Shown: one piece after another, positions 15,716 to 25,354 of the stretch
Layout of the letters: each line of letters opens with the position of its first letter
Numbering within the stretch: position 1 is the stretch's first letter
DNA from: Baekduia soli
GTDB lineage: Bacteria > Actinomycetota > Thermoleophilia > Solirubrobacterales > Solirubrobacteraceae
Assembly: GCF_007970665.1 (NCBI RefSeq)
Contig: NZ_CP042430.1
Location: 372,001-436,000 of the forward strand
DNA length: 64,000 nucleotides
Direction of reading: 5' to 3'
Notes under the pieces: model-generated
The model's input: only the letters and a program-made list of their open reading frames with translations
Databases searched by the model: none
Told to the model about the DNA's origin: nothing
Made by a program: the position numbers and the translations under genes

Positions 15716-18464
15716 TCAGCCCAGGTCGGCCAGGGCGTCCTTCAGCTCCGACCGCGAGCTGAGGCCGAGCTTGACGAAGACCTTGCGCAGGTGGTACTCG
15801 GCGGTTCGCGAGCTGATGAACAGCCGCGCGCCGATGTCGCGGTTGGTCAGCCCCTGGCCCGCGAGGCGCGCGACGTTGAGCTCCTGGTCGGTGAGCCGGT
15901 CGATGGACTCCGGCGTGCGCGGGCGCAGCGTCTCACCGGTGGCCGCGAGCTCACGCGCCGCGCGCTCCGCGAACGCGACGGCGCCGGCGCGTGACAGCAC
16001 CTCGTGCGCGGCCCGCAGGTGCACGCGGGCGTCGACCCGCCGCTGCCGGCGGCGCAGCATCTCCCCATGGAGCAGGCGGACGCGGCCCACCATGATCGGC
16101 ATCCGCCCGCGCTCGAAGCCGTCCATCGCCTCCAGGTACCGTCGCTCGGCCTCCTCACCCTCGAGGAGCTGGGCCCTGGCCATCGCAAGGGACGGCCAAG
16201 GCCGTCGTGTTGCCCACCGGCTCGGTGACGCGCGCGAGGCGCGCGAGCGCCTCCTCGGCCAGCGCCGGCTCGCCGCTGCGCACCGCCGCCTCCACGAGCT
16301 CCAGCAGCGCGCGCATCGCGTGGCCCAGCTCGGACGTGTGCGACAGCTCGCGGCGGGCGGAGGCCATCGCCTCGCCGTAGCGTCCGAGCCCGTTGAACAG
16401 GATGGCCTCGGCGTAGTTGACCGCGCTGAGCGCGTACCCCTCACCCCTCGCCTCCGCATCGGCGCGCAGCGGCCTGGCCAGTCGCTCGACCTCATCGGCC
16501 TGACCGCGATAGGCCGCGAGGAAGACGCGGCTGAACACCGGCAGCGGATGGCCCGTGACGCTCTTGATGGTGTCGATCTCGTCGCACGCGGCCTCGGCCG
16601 CGTCCAGGTCCCCATCGATGGTCTGGGCCAGGATCTGCATGCTCAGGGCGATCGGGAGCACGGTGAGCACGCCGTCGGCGCGCGCGAGCTCGACCTGCCG
16701 CCCTGCGAGGGTCCGCAGCGTGTCGACCTCCCACAGGTCCTGCGCCGCGCGGCTGCCGAACCACATCCACCGCAGCTCCAGCGCGTCGGGCGGCCGGGCC
16801 GTGAACGCGTGGAACGCACGCCGCAGGACGGGCATGGCCGCGACCTGGCCGTCGGCGGCCAGCAGGGCCTGCCCGCGCAGGATCAGGTCCCGCGCGCGCT
16901 CGGATGCGTCGGCCGCGGTCGCCGCCAGGATCGCTCGCGCGACCGTCTGCACCTCGTCAGGGTCACCCAGGCGCCCGGAGTACAGCGCCGCGGCCAACGC
17001 CTCCATGTACGTGTCGCGCGCCAGCGTCGGGTCGAGCGGCTCGAGGCGCTGCGCGGCGGCGAGGAGCTCGCGGCCCCCGCTGCGGTCGCGCCGCAGCGCA
17101 TATCCCGCCCTGGCCCGCAGCCGCGCGACGAGCGCCTCCTGCAGCGCGGTCAGCGGATCGTCGCGCGCGCTGTCGAGCAGTCTCAGCGCCGCGTCGGGGG
17201 CGCCGGCGTCGTGCTTGGCCTCGGCGGCCGCGATCAGCCGCTGGGCCCGCCGCAGGGGCGCGGGCGAGAGCTCGGCCGCACGCTCGAGGAACGCGGCGGC
17301 CGCTGCGACCCCGCCGCGCGTCCGTGCGCGCTGCGCCGATCGCTCGAGGTCGGCGGCGACCTCCTCGTCGGGGCCCGGCGTGGCGCTGGCCCGGTGCCAC
17401 GCCCGCCGGTCCGGGTCGCGGTCGACGGAGGTCGCCTCCGCCAGCGCGGCGTGCGCCGCCCGCCGGTCCTCGGGCGACGCGGCGCGGTACACCGCCGACC
17501 GCACGAGCGGATGGCGGAACCGGACGCGCGTGCCGACGGCGAGGGCGTCGGCCCGTTGGGCCGCACCGAGATCCTGGGGGCCCAGGCCGAGCACCGCACC
17601 GGCCCGCCACAGCAGCCCGGGATCGCCCGTCGGATCCGCGGCCGCGAGCAGCAGCAGCATGCGGGTCGCCGCGGGCAGCGGCTCGAGCTGGGCGATGAGG
17701 CTGCGTTCGATGCGGCTCTCGAGCGGCACGGAGCCGGCGACGGCGAAGCCGCCGGCGTGCTCGGCCGGGCCCAGCGCCCGCGGCAGCTCGCGCAGCGCGA
17801 GCGGGTTGCCTCGCGCTTCGGCGATGAGCTGGTCGCGGACCCGCCGATCGATGGCACCGGGCAGCGCGAGGCGCAGCAGCTCGTGGGCGTCGTGGTCGCC
17901 GAGGCCGCCGACGACGAGCTGCGGCAGGTCGGCGAACGCCTCGTCGACGGTGCGCATCGCCAGGACGATCGCGATCCCCTCGCTGTCGAGGCGAGGAGCG
18001 ACGAACGCGACCGCGCGAGCCGACACGTCGTCCAGCCACTGGGCGTCGTCCACGATGCACAGCAGGGCCCGCTCGCCGGCGGCCTCCGTCAGCAGCCCGA
18101 GCACGGCGAGCCCGACGAGGAACGGGCTGGCCGCGGGGAGGTGCCGCAGGCCGAACGCCGCCTCCAGCGCCTCGCGCTGCGGGGCGGGCAGACGCTCCGC
18201 GGCACCCATCACGTGCGCGCACAGCTGGTGCAGGCCGGCGTAGGGCAGCCCCATCTCCGACTCCGAGGCGACCATGCGCTCGACGCGGACATGGGACGCG
18301 GCTCGCCCGGACGCGTCGTCGAGCACCGCGGTCTTGCCGACCCCGGCCTCGCCGGAGACGACCAGCGCGCCGCTGCGCCGGGTGCGGGCGCGGCCGATCA
18401 GCGCGTCCAGCTCACGCAGTTCGCGGCTGCGGCCCAGGAGCGTTGGGGTCTCCGCGACGGTCAT
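15716..18464 (-). CDS. AAA-type LuxR-family regulator (LAL type), with frameshift
   Basis: About 915 residues once corrected. The N-terminal AAA/STAND ATPase has LLGRSRELRELD and the P-loop SGEAGVGKT (38-45), with Walker B-like LLCIVDDAQWLDD. A long helical TPR-like middle follows, and the C-terminus is a LuxR helix-turn-helix: LTDQELNVARLAGQGLTNRDIG and SRTAEYHLRKVFVKLGLSSR. The frame breaks at the G3 run 16189-16191, where one extra base is present; the protein reads on perfectly in the next frame. Such LAL regulators sense a small molecule and activate neighbouring genes, and the 18-bp motifs just downstream are candidate sites. Without correction, the HTH would be lost. Confidence 0.85.
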
Positions 18465-18565
18465 GGCTGTCCCGCCGAACCCTAGCCGGGCCCGCCACGC
18501 GCCCCGCGGCGCCTCGGCGCGGTCCCCTGTCCCCCCGTCCCGACCCCGACCGGGACCGGAGCGCC

Positions 18566-18980
18566 TCACCCCCGGTCGGGGACGAACGTCACGAACACGA
18601 AGCAGTCGCCGTGGGGCTGCAGCTCGGCCACGACCGGGAGGCCGATCCTCGCCTCGTCGGGTGCGCACCCCTCCAGCGCCCCGAGGAAGCGGACGCCGCC
18701 GCCGAGCTCGACGACGGCGGTGATGCAGGGCGTCTCCTGCGCCCAGCCGCCGTCGAACGGCGCGTGCGTGACCGTCCAGGACCACAGCTCGCCGCGCCCG
18801 TCGACCGGCTCCCCAGCGGGTCTCGGACGACCCGCAGTCCGAGCACCGCAGGCGCGGCGGATGACGGCGGCGGCCGCAGACGGCGCAGGCCTGGAAGGTC
18901 AGGCGGCCCACGGCGATCGTGCGCGCGTGGAACTCGGCGTTCAGGCCGGCCGTCTCGGGGATGCGGGGCTGAGGCGTCAT
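18566..18980 (-). CDS. Zn-ribbon/OB-fold DUF35 protein, with frameshift
   Basis: The first part reads LTFQACAVCGRRRHPPRLRC and then SDCGSSETRW, a rubredoxin-like Zn ribbon with two Cys pairs. After one extra base in the C4 run at 18811-18814 the sequence continues in the next frame as EPVDGRGELWSWTVTHAPFD and closes with LQPHGDCFVFVTFVPDRG, the OB fold. The corrected length, 137 residues, is normal. DUF35 proteins bind acyl-CoA and work with thiolase-like enzymes, often in degradation of steroids or other CoA esters. The start ATG overlaps a stop (ATGA) of an unrecognised upstream frame. Confidence 0.78.
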
Positions 18981-19210
18981 CGGGCCCGCCCCAGCACCGC
19001 GATGCTGCCGTCGCCGAGGTCGCCGTGCCCGGCGGCGCCGCCGACCTCATCCGCGACGGCGCGCTCGAGCTCGGGGGCCGTCACCCGCTCAACACGCACG
19101 TCGACCTGGAGGCGACCGACCGGGCGCGCGCCGCCCGGCGGGGCCGACGCCTCCCGCACCTGGCACCATCCGCTCCGAGACCCGGCGACCACCAAACGAG
19201 GACCCGACCC
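18981..19210. other. Possible gene end upstream of DUF35; leader of aldehyde dehydrogenase
   Basis: A minus-strand frame ending in LGDGSIAVLGRAR stops exactly in an ATGA overlap with the DUF35 start, as the 3' end of an operon partner would. It has no intact gene upstream because the aldehyde dehydrogenase begins at 19211 on the other strand. It may be the tail of a deleted thiolase-type gene; the match is weak. Confidence 0.3.
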
Positions 19211-20665
19211 ATGACCGCGACGCAGACCTCCCCCGTGCGCAGCTTCGACTCCCTGTTCATCGGCGGCCGGTGGGTGTCGCCCTCCAGCGACGCGGTCATC
19301 GAGGTGATCAACCCGATCACCGAGGAGGTCATCGCCACGGTGCCCGACGCGCAGGACGCCGACATGGATGCCGCGGTCGCCGCCGCGCGCGAGGCGTTCG
19401 ACCACGGCCCGTGGCCGCGGATGACGCCCGCGGAGCGCGCCGAGGCGATCGGGCGGATCGCCGACGAGCTGCACGCCCGCGCCGACGAGCTGGCCCTGGT
19501 GTTCGCCGAGGAGGTCGGGGCGTCCAAGGCCTTCGCCACGCTGATCCAGGCCGGCGCGGAGACCAAGCTGCGCGACGCGACGACGTTCCACGAACGCTTC
19601 GAGCTCGAGACGGAGGTGCCGATCGCGGGCAACCGCGGGCGCATCACCCACGAGCCGGTCGGCGTCGTGGCGGCCGTCATCCCGTGGAACGGGCCGGTGA
19701 CGACCCTCGCGGGCAAGCTGGCCCCGTCGCTGGCCGCGGGCTGCACGGTGGTCGTCAAGCCCGCCCCCGACGCACCGGTGGGCACGATGATCTTCGCCGA
19801 GGCCATCGAGGCCGCGGGCCTGCCCGAGGGCGTCGTGAGCATCCTCCCCGGCGGTCGCGAGGTCGGCGAGCACCTCGTGTCCAACCCCGACGTCGACAAG
19901 GTGACCTTCACGGGCTCGACCGCCGCGGGCAAGCGCATCATGTCGATCTGCAGCGAGCGCATCGCCCGCGTCACGCTCGAGCTGGGCGGCAAGTCGGCGG
20001 CGATCATCGCGGACGACATCCCCTTCGACCAGATGCTCTCCGGCATGGTCGCCGCCGGCATCGGCCACTCCGGTCAGGTGTGCGCGGCGCTGACCCGGGT
20101 GCTCGTGCCGCGCCACCGCCAGCAGGAGCTGCTCGACGCGCTCGTCCCCGTCATCGAGTCGATGACCGTCGGCGACCCGCGCGAGGAGGGCGTCGTGATC
20201 GGGCCGCTCGTCGCCGAGCGCCAGCGCGAGCGGGTCGAGGGCTACATCGAGATCGGCCGCCAGGAGGGCGCCCGCGTCGTGATCGGCGGCGGCCGGCCGG
20301 CCGGCCTGGACCGCGGCTACTTCGTCGAGCCGACCGTGTTCGCCGACGTCACCAACGACATGCGCATCGCCCAGGAGGAGATCTTCGGCCCCGTGCTGTG
20401 CGTGATCCCGTTCGACGACGTCGAGGAGGCGATCGCGATCGCCAACGACTCCAGCTACGGCCTGTCGGGCGCGGTCTACGCCCAGGACACCGAGCTGGCC
20501 GAGCGGATCGCGCGGCGGATCCGCACCGGCCAGATCTCGATCAACACCTGGTCCCTGTGCCCCGGCACCCCGTTCGGCGGCTTCAAGCAGTCCGGTCTCG
20601 GCCGCGAGGGCGGCGTCGAGGGCTACGCCGGCTACCTGGAGACCAAGGTCATCCAGTACGGGTGA
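19211..20665 (+). CDS. NAD(P)-dependent aldehyde dehydrogenase
   Basis: This 484-residue ALDH oxidises an aldehyde to a carboxylic acid. It has the oxyanion Asn160 (IPWNGP), cofactor K183 (VVKPAPDAP), the Rossmann loop FTGSTAAGK (233-241), catalytic base E257 in LELGGKS and nucleophile C291 in GHSGQVCAALTR, and ends with the usual PFGGFKQSGLGREGG. The start follows a clean GAGGACCC-type leader; upstream in-frame sequence is antisense to DUF35. Its 3' end overlaps fadB by 17 bases tail-to-tail. The substrate is probably a medium-chain or aromatic aldehyde. Confidence 0.95.
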   Translation: MTATQTSPVRSFDSLFIGGRWVSPSSDAVIEVINPITEEVIATVPDAQDADMDAAVAAAREAFDHGPWPRMTPAERAEAIGRIADELHARADELALVFAEEVGASKAFATLIQAGAETKLRDATTFHERFELETEVPIAGNRGRITHEPVGVVAAVIPWNGPVTTLAGKLAPSLAAGCTVVVKPAPDAPVGTMIFAEAIEAAGLPEGVVSILPGGREVGEHLVSNPDVDKVTFTGSTAAGKRIMSICSERIARVTLELGGKSAAIIADDIPFDQMLSGMVAAGIGHSGQVCAALTRVLVPRHRQQELLDALVPVIESMTVGDPREEGVVIGPLVAERQRERVEGYIEIGRQEGARVVIGGGRPAGLDRGYFVEPTVFADVTNDMRIAQEEIFGPVLCVIPFDDVEEAIAIANDSSYGLSGAVYAQDTELAERIARRIRTGQISINTWSLCPGTPFGGFKQSGLGREGGVEGYAGYLETKVIQYG

Positions 20666-22880
20666 CCTGGAGCTCGACCGCCACCGGCGCCGTGGCCCTG
20701 TCGCGGTAGGGCTCGCCTCGCTCGCCCTGCTCGACGAGCGAGGCCGGCGGCTCGAAGCGGTCGCCGTACCTCTCGGCCAGTTCGCGCGCGCGGGCCACGA
20801 AGCCGGCGACGCCGGGGTGGGCGGGATCCGGATAGCCGTTGATGTACTGCAGCACGCCGCCGGTCCAGCCGGGGAAGCCGATGCCCATGATCGAGCCGAT
20901 GTTCGCGTCGGCGACCGACTCGATGACGCCCTCGTCGCGACAGCGGACGGTCTCGAGCGCCTCGGCGAACAGCATGCGCTCCTCGAGGTCGCGCAGGACG
21001 ATCGCCGACGGGTCGGCGACCGGCGGGAACAGCTCGCGCAGCCCGGCCCACAACCCGGTGCGCTTGCCGTCGGCGTAGTCGTAGAAGCCCGCGCCGCGCA
21101 GCTTGCCCGCGCGGCCCTCGGCCAGCATGCGGTCGATGACCGCGAAGGCCGGATGGTCGACCCACGTCGCCCCCGAGGCCTCGACGGCCTCCTTGGAGGC
21201 CTTGCGGATCTTGGCCATGAGCTCGAGGTTCAGCTCGTCGGAGAGCTGGAGCACCGGCGCGGGGTAGCCCGCCTGCGACGCGGCCTGCTCGATCGTCGCC
21301 GCCGGCACGCCCTCGGTGAGCATCGCGATGCCCTCGTTGATGAAGGTGCCGATCACGCGCGAGGTGAAGAACCCGCGCGAGTCGTTGACGACGATCGGCG
21401 TCTTGCCGATCTGCCGGGCCACGTCGAGCGCGCGGTACAGCGTCTCGTCGCTGGTGGCCTCGCCCCGGATGATCTCCAGGAGCGGCATCTTGTCCACCGG
21501 GCTGAAGAAGTGCAGGCCGATGAAGTCGGCCGGCCGCGAGACGTGCTCGGCCAGCGAGGTGATCGGCAGCGTCGAGGTGTTGGAGCCCAGCAGCGCGTCC
21601 GGGTCCAGGTGCGGCTCGACCTCGGCGTAGACCTGGGCCTTGACCGCCGGGTCCTCGAAGACGGCCTCGATCAGCAGGTCCGCGCCGGCCGCCGCGGCCG
21701 CATCGGTCGTGGCGGTGATGCGGGCCAGCAGCGCGTCGCCGGCCTCCTGGCTCTGACGGCCGCGGCCCACGGCCTTCTCGACCAGCGCGGCCGAGTAGCC
21801 CTTGCCGCGGTCGGCGGCGGCCTGGTCGACGTCCTTGAGCACGACCTCGAGCCCGGCCTTGGCGCAGACGTAGGCGATCGCCGCGCCCATCATGCCCGCG
21901 CCGAGCACGACGACCTTCGTCGCGGCGAACGGCGGGATGTCGGACGGGCGGCCGCGCTCCCCGTTGACCTGCTGCAGGTCGAAGAAGAACGCCTGGATCA
22001 TGTTCTTGGCGACCTGGCCCGTGACGAGGTCCAGGAAGTAGCGGCCCTCGATCTCGATCGCCGTGTCGAAGTCGACCTGCGTGCTCTCGACCGCCGCGGC
22101 CATGATGTGGTGCGGCGCCGGGTAGTTGGCGCCCTTGATCTGCTTGCGCAGGTTGGCGGGGAACGCCGGCAGCATCGCCGCGAGCTTGGGGCTGCTCGGG
22201 GTGCCGCCGGGGATCTTGTAGCCCTTGACCTCCCAGGGCTGGACGATCTCCTCGTCGCGGTGGGCGGCGATCCACGCCTTGGCGGCGGGCACCAGCTCGT
22301 CGCGGGTCGCGACGACCTCGTCGACGACCCCGAGCTCCAGCGCCTTGGCCGGCCGCAGCCGCTGGCCCTGCAGCAGGAGCTGCATGAGCGCGTCGGTGAT
22401 GCCGAGCATCCGCACCGAGCGCACGACCCCGCCGGCGCCGGGCAGCAGCCCGAGCTGGACCTCGGGGAACCCGACGACGGCCTTGGGGTCATCGACGATC
22501 ACTCGGTGGTGGCAGGCGAGGCAGATCTCCAGTCCGCCGCCGAGCGCGGCGCCATTGATCGCGGCGACGACCGGCCGGCCGAGCGTCTCCAGGCGCCGCA
22601 GGAGGGCCTTGCCCTCGCGCAGGGCGGCGTCCAGCTCAGGTGCGTCGGCCTTGGTGACCCGGATCAGGTCGTGGAGGTCGCCGCCGGCGAAGAACGTCTT
22701 CTTGGCGCTGGTGATGACGACGCCGGCGATGTCGTCCTTCTCGGCCTCGAGGCGCTCGACGGTGGCGCGCATGGACGCGGCATAGGCCGCGTTCATCGTG
22801 TTGGCCGACTGGCCGGGGTCGTCGAACGTGAGCAGGACGACGCCGTCGCCGTCCTGGTCCCAGCGGATCGTGGAGGCCAT
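20649..22880 (-). CDS. fadB: 3-hydroxyacyl-CoA dehydrogenase / enoyl-CoA hydratase (FadB-type)
   Basis: A 743-residue bifunctional beta-oxidation protein. Residues 1-190 are an enoyl-CoA hydratase: GGDLHDLIR, NGAALGGGLEICLACHHR, FPEVQLGLLPGAGGVVR. From about 325 follows the NAD-binding hydroxyacyl-CoA dehydrogenase: VVLGAGMMGAAIAYVCAKAG, GSNTSTLPITSLA, HFFSPVDKMPLLEIIRG and a C-terminal duplicated domain. Length and order match FadB/FadJ alpha subunits. It lies two bases after fadA in the same operon, so a FadA-FadB complex is expected. Confidence 0.96.
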   Translation of the reverse strand: MASTIRWDQDGDGVVLLTFDDPGQSANTMNAAYAASMRATVERLEAEKDDIAGVVITSAKKTFFAGGDLHDLIRVTKADAPELDAALREGKALLRRLETLGRPVVAAINGAALGGGLEICLACHHRVIVDDPKAVVGFPEVQLGLLPGAGGVVRSVRMLGITDALMQLLLQGQRLRPAKALELGVVDEVVATRDELVPAAKAWIAAHRDEEIVQPWEVKGYKIPGGTPSSPKLAAMLPAFPANLRKQIKGANYPAPHHIMAAAVESTQVDFDTAIEIEGRYFLDLVTGQVAKNMIQAFFFDLQQVNGERGRPSDIPPFAATKVVVLGAGMMGAAIAYVCAKAGLEVVLKDVDQAAADRGKGYSAALVEKAVGRGRQSQEAGDALLARITATTDAAAAAGADLLIEAVFEDPAVKAQVYAEVEPHLDPDALLGSNTSTLPITSLAEHVSRPADFIGLHFFSPVDKMPLLEIIRGEATSDETLYRALDVARQIGKTPIVVNDSRGFFTSRVIGTFINEGIAMLTEGVPAATIEQAASQAGYPAPVLQLSDELNLELMAKIRKASKEAVEASGATWVDHPAFAVIDRMLAEGRAGKLRGAGFYDYADGKRTGLWAGLRELFPPVADPSAIVLRDLEERMLFAEALETVRCRDEGVIESVADANIGSIMGIGFPGWTGGVLQYINGYPDPAHPGVAGFVARARELAERYGDRFEPPASLVEQGERGEPYRDRATAPVAVELQVTRTG

Positions 22881-22882
22881 GG

Positions 22883-24100
22883 CTAGATCGCCTCGATGAC
22901 GGTCGCGATGCCCATGCCGCCGCCCACGCAGAGGGTGGCCAGGCCGTAGCGGCCGCCCGTGCGGTGCAGCTCGTCGATGAGCGTGCCGAGGATCATCGCC
23001 CCCGTGGCGCCCAGCGGATGGCCCATCGCGATGGCGCCGCCGTTGACGTTGACCTTCTCGAGGTCGATGTCCATGTCCTTGACGAAGCGCATCGGGACCG
23101 CGGCGAAGGCCTCGTTGATCTCGACGAGGTCGAGGTCGCCGGCCGTCAGGCCGGCCTTGGCCAGCGCCTTGCGCGCCGCCGGCGCGGGGCCGGTGAGCAT
23201 GATGGTCGGGTCGGCGCCCGAGACCGCGGTGGCCATGATGCGCGCCCGCGGCGTGAGGCCGAGCTCGGCGCCCGTCTGCTCGTTGCCGATGGCCACGAGC
23301 GAGGCGCCGTCGACGATGCCGCTCGAGTTGCCCGGCGTGTGGACGTGGTCGATCTTCTCGATCCAGTGGTACTTCTGCAGCGCGACGGCGTCGAAGCCGC
23401 CCATCTCGCCCATGGCGGCGAACGACGGCTTGAGCGCGCCGAGCGTCGCCACGGTCGTGCCGGGGCGGATGAACTCGTCGTGGTCGAGGACCACCTGCTC
23501 GTTGAGGTCCTTGACCGGGATCACCGAGCCGGCGAAGCGTCCCTCGGCCTGCGCGGCCGCGGCGCGCTCCTGCGAGCGCGCGGCGTAGGCGTCGACGTCG
23601 TCGCGGCTGAAGCCCTCGACGGTCGCGATGAGGTCGGCGCCGATGCCCTGCGGCACGAACGAGGTGTCGTAGTTGGTCTCGGGATCCATCGCCCAGGCGC
23701 CGCCGTCGGAGCCCATCGGCACGCGCGACATCGACTCCACGCCGCCGGCGAAGACGAGGTCCTCCCAGCCCGAGGCGACCTTCTGCGCCGCGATGTTGAC
23801 GGCCTCCAGGCCGGAGGCGCAGAAGCGGTTGAGCTGGACGCCGGCGACGGTGTCGGGCAGCCCGGCCTTGATCGCGGCGGTCTTGGCGATGTCGGCGCCC
23901 TGGTCGCCGACGGGCGAGACGCAGCCGAGCACGACGTCGTCGACGCGGTTCGGGTCGAGGCGCTCGTTGCGGATGAGCATCTCGTGCATCAACCCGACCA
24001 CGAGGTCGACCGGCTTGGTGCCGTGCAGGGACCCGGTGTGCTTGCCGCGACCGCGCGGCGTGCGGATCGCGTCGAAGACCAACGCCTCGGTGGCTGCCAT
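22883..24100 (-). CDS. fadA: Acetyl-CoA C-acyltransferase (FadA-type thiolase)
   Basis: This 405-residue thiolase performs the last step of beta-oxidation. Nucleophile C94 lies in [11 protein letters not shown], the second catalytic pair is the His in [12 protein letters not shown] and the Cys in [10 protein letters not shown], and NEAFAAVP is the usual substrate loop. The start is chosen at the ATG with AAAAGGACGA upstream; a longer frame would run through the TetR operator. First gene of the fadA-fadB operon, divergent from the TetR regulator. Confidence 0.96.
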   Translation of the reverse strand: MAATEALVFDAIRTPRGRGKHTGSLHGTKPVDLVVGLMHEMLIRNERLDPNRVDDVVLGCVSPVGDQGADIAKTAAIKAGLPDTVAGVQLNRFCASGLEAVNIAAQKVASGWEDLVFAGGVESMSRVPMGSDGGAWAMDPETNYDTSFVPQGIGADLIATVEGFSRDDVDAYAARSQERAAAAQAEGRFAGSVIPVKDLNEQVVLDHDEFIRPGTTVATLGALKPSFAAMGEMGGFDAVALQKYHWIEKIDHVHTPGNSSGIVDGASLVAIGNEQTGAELGLTPRARIMATAVSGADPTIMLTGPAPAARKALAKAGLTAGDLDLVEINEAFAAVPMRFVKDMDIDLEKVNVNGGAIAMGHPLGATGAMILGTLIDELHRTGGRYGLATLCVGGGMGIATVIEAI

Positions 24101-24152
24101 TGCTCGTCCTTTTCGAAGTCCGTGAGGGGACGGCCACGCTACCACAGAAACA

Positions 24153-24168
24153 TGCGTTCCTGAACGCA
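24153..24168. promoter_or_regulatory. Palindromic operator between fadA and TetR genes
   Basis: TGCGTTC-CT-GAACGCA is a perfect 7-bp inverted repeat midway in the 85-base divergent spacer and within the most AT-rich part of it. Its size fits a TetR dimer, so the adjacent regulator probably represses fadAB and itself from here. Confidence 0.75.
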
Positions 24169-24185
24169 AGTACACTCGCCCGGCC

Positions 24186-24845
24186 ATGGCCCCCGAACCG
24201 CGCACCCCGCCCCATGCGCGACGCAACCAGGCCGAGCGCTCCGCCACCACGCGCGCGGCGTTGCTGGACGCGACGCTCGAGTGCCTCGTGTGCGACGGCT
24301 ACGCGAACACGACGACCGCCCGGGTGGCCGAGCGCGCGGGCCTGTCGCGTGGCGCCCACCTGCACCACTTCCAGACCCGAGCCGCGCTGCTGGCGGCGGC
24401 GGCCGACCACCTCACGCGGCGCCGCGGCGAGCACATGCTGGCCTCGGCCGACGCGCTGCCGACCGGTCCCGAGCGCGTGGCCGAGGGCCTGGACCTGCTC
24501 TGGCGCAGCTACAACACCCCGCTCTACCAGGCGTCGCTGGACCTATGGACCCACGCGCGGACCGACGACGACCTGCGCGACCACCTCATCCCGATCGAGC
24601 GCCGCCTGGACCGCCAGACGATGGAGCTCTCGCGCCGCCTGTTCCCGCACGCCGCCCGGCGCGCGGACTTCGAGGTGCTGGTCAACCTCGCACTGGCGAC
24701 GATCCGCGGGCTCGTGGTCCTCGACACGCTGCACACGGGCTCGGCGCGGGCCGAGAAGCAGTGGGGCGCCTGCCGCGCGCAGCTCGTCTCCTTGTTCGAG
24801 CCCGAGGGCCGGCCGGGCATGGGCGGCCGGGGGGCCGCCTCATGA
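24186..24845 (+). CDS. TetR-family regulator of the fad operon
   Basis: The 219-residue protein has a TetR HTH at residues 17-65: [32 protein letters not shown], then a helical ligand domain with [20 protein letters not shown] and [11 protein letters not shown], resembling TetR_C-type domains of fatty-acid and aromatic-acid regulators. It is divergent from fadA and the palindrome in the shared promoter is a natural target. The effector may be an acyl-CoA. Confidence 0.92.
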   Translation: MAPEPRTPPHARRNQAERSATTRAALLDATLECLVCDGYANTTTARVAERAGLSRGAHLHHFQTRAALLAAAADHLTRRRGEHMLASADALPTGPERVAEGLDLLWRSYNTPLYQASLDLWTHARTDDDLRDHLIPIERRLDRQTMELSRRLFPHAARRADFEVLVNLALATIRGLVVLDTLHTGSARAEKQWGACRAQLVSLFEPEGRPGMGGRGAAS

Positions 24846-24904
24846 TCGGGGCGTGTAAGCGCAGGGCGTGACCGTGGGCGCCCGGCCCGGGCCGTCGCTC
24901 GGCG

Positions 24905-25312
24905 ATGATGGAGACCATGCAGATCACCCGCAGCAGCATCGACACCCAGAAGGGCCCCGCCGACTGGTTCACGGGCGACGTCTACATCGACGCCGTCGCC
25001 GCGCCCGCTGGGACCTCCACGTTCGCGGCGGCCGCCGTGCACTTCACGCCCGGCGCGCGCACCGCGTGGCACACCCACCCGCACGGCCAGACGATCTTCG
25101 TCACCGAGGGCGTCGGGCGCTGCCAGCGCGAGGGCGGCCCGGTCGAGGAGCTGCGCCCCGGCGATCGCGTCTTCTTCGAGCCCGGCGAGCGCCACTGGCA
25201 CGGTGCGGCTCCCACCCGCTTCATGCTGCACATCGCCATCCACCAGAACGACGACGCGGGCAGCGCGGTCACCTGGGGCGAGCACGTCACCGACGAGCAG
25301 TACGCCGCCTAG
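24905..25312 (+). CDS. Cupin-domain protein
   Basis: A 135-residue single-domain cupin. Motif 1 (TAWHTHPHGQTIFVTEGVG) contains the metal-ligand histidines and glutamate; motif 2 is LRPGDRVFFEPGERHWHGA. It resembles the small cupins often annotated next to carboxymuconolactone decarboxylase-like proteins. Alternative starts at 24908 and 24917 are possible. Metal-dependent isomerase, dioxygenase or sensor roles cannot be separated. It precedes an MFS exporter and an SDR on the same strand. Confidence 0.85.
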   Translation: MMETMQITRSSIDTQKGPADWFTGDVYIDAVAAPAGTSTFAAAAVHFTPGARTAWHTHPHGQTIFVTEGVGRCQREGGPVEELRPGDRVFFEPGERHWHGAAPTRFMLHIAIHQNDDAGSAVTWGEHVTDEQYAA

Positions 25313-25354
25313 GTCCCGGCGGCCCCGGCCTCGTCCGCGCCCCGATCTGCTGTC

